This document shows positions 63,471 to 64,000 of a stretch of DNA of 64,000 bases, one piece after another; position 1 is the stretch's first letter, and every line of letters begins with the position of its first letter. Source of the stretch: Petrolisthes cinctipes (Eukaryota; Arthropoda; Malacostraca; Decapoda; Porcellanidae). Made by a program: the position numbers and the translations under genes. Under the pieces are notes generated by a model that worked only from the letters and a program-made list of their open reading frames with translations, made no database searches and was not told the origin of the DNA. Where the stretch lies: assembly GCA_033782935.1 (NCBI GenBank), contig JAWQEG010001306.1, forward strand, positions 1,922,001-1,986,000, in the 5' to 3' direction.

Positions 63471-64000
63471 GATACAACCTGGTGTTCCAATCCAGCAGCC
63501 GGCCTGAAGAAAAAATTTTGTTATCTGAGAGGTCCATGTGGTGACATGGTGTGATGGTGAGCAATCAGTGTGTATAGGAGACAAGTAACATGATAGAACC
63601 CGATGGAATGAAGTGTATAATGAGTGAAAAGGAGCACACTGAAATAGTTTGTGGAGAGGATGAATGGAGGAGAGTTTAAGGAATTATCAAAAGTGAGGTT
63701 TTCAGGTGTAGTATTATATAGAACCTGACCTTAACTACTAAACCACTACTTTATGCCAAGGCATACAAACCTTGCATCATGCAGCTGACTGTGGAGATAA
63801 GGACCTAGCTGGTTGTAGGAAACACGTCTGTTGAGTTTTTTGCCATTATTCAGTCTCTAAGGCCACTCGCTGATTACAGTCTATGTCCAGGATTCTGAGA
63901 ATGAAAATGAGACAACATGAATGTGGTAAAAAAATTAAACGTTTTTCAAATATGTTCCGACGAGGGCTCAAACCCACGTCAATAGGTACAACGTACAGCC
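63471..64000. other. Non-coding edge; possible tRNA-like B-box at the end
   Basis: No gene seen. At 63950-64000 the minus strand contains GTGGGTTTGAGCCC, resembling a B box of a tRNA-derived SINE running out of the window. Very weak evidence. Confidence 0.3.

Overview
This window looks like a transposon graveyard from a large animal genome. The organism is most likely an arthropod, and I infer a decapod crustacean. The reasons are an intron-containing DIRS-type tyrosine-recombinase retrotransposon family (DIRS elements are known to be common in Decapoda), TTAGG-rich minisatellites, I-superfamily LINEs with RNase H, Ty3/gypsy elements, and many MITE-like foldback elements. I found no rRNA, no CRISPR array and no operon. 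The only coding region that may not belong to a transposon is a Ulp1/C48-like cysteine protease exon near the right end, and that too could be transposon-derived.

Layout. 1-770 has no gene. 771-2765 is a 5' piece of a DIRS element (copy A), abutting a Tigger/pogo transposase relic (2766-3668, minus) and a LINE 3' end (3669-3905). 4989-11956 is DIRS copy B, a mosaic with intact termini but no reverse transcriptase. 11957-20635 is non-coding mosaic DNA: foldback elements, 23-, 24-, 75- and 158-bp repeats, and an internally deleted PHD-finger LINE with 22-bp target duplications (13784-15319). 20636-39620 holds three minus-strand copies (Y, Z, X) of one I-like LINE lineage. Y is split by a TTAA-flanked piggyBac-like element (20848-22396). 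X is split by DIRS copy C (26955-34405), which is nearly complete: gag, RT-RNase H-methyltransferase, tyrosine recombinase, inverted terminal repeats and the internal complementary region. 40033-40468 is a hAT-like MITE. 40801-55797 is a second LINE (Q, plus strand) with 14-bp target duplications. Q is split by an LTR retrotransposon (43597-52096, minus), which carries an inverted-repeat element (45868-47360). 56462-58545 holds a small SINE-like retroposon and a conventional gypsy fragment. 61227-62666 is a long-inverted-repeat element, followed by the Ulp1-like exon.

The insertions can be ordered by nesting: LINE X before DIRS C; LINE Y before the piggyBac-like element; SINE-like unit before LINE Q, before the LTR element, before its inverted-repeat passenger. 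In several cases the empty site can be read directly: 5-bp duplication for the LTR element, 14-bp for LINE Q, 8-bp for the hAT MITE, TTAA for piggyBac-like, and none for DIRS C, as expected for tyrosine-recombinase integration.

The most interesting points are these. (1) The LTR element is Ty3/gypsy-type but has integrase upstream of reverse transcriptase, plus a SCAN-like capsid region, matching the Gmr1 group. (2) DIRS copy C shows spliceosomal introns whose phases fit, one with a damaged donor. (3) All three DIRS leaders carry paired CACGTG boxes, and the 3' UTRs share two stem-loops. (4) Copy B could be a non-autonomous DIRS derivative that keeps the cis signals. (5) A 297-bp SINE-like unit has the same two ends in both copies. 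All similarity statements are by eye; no database search was run.
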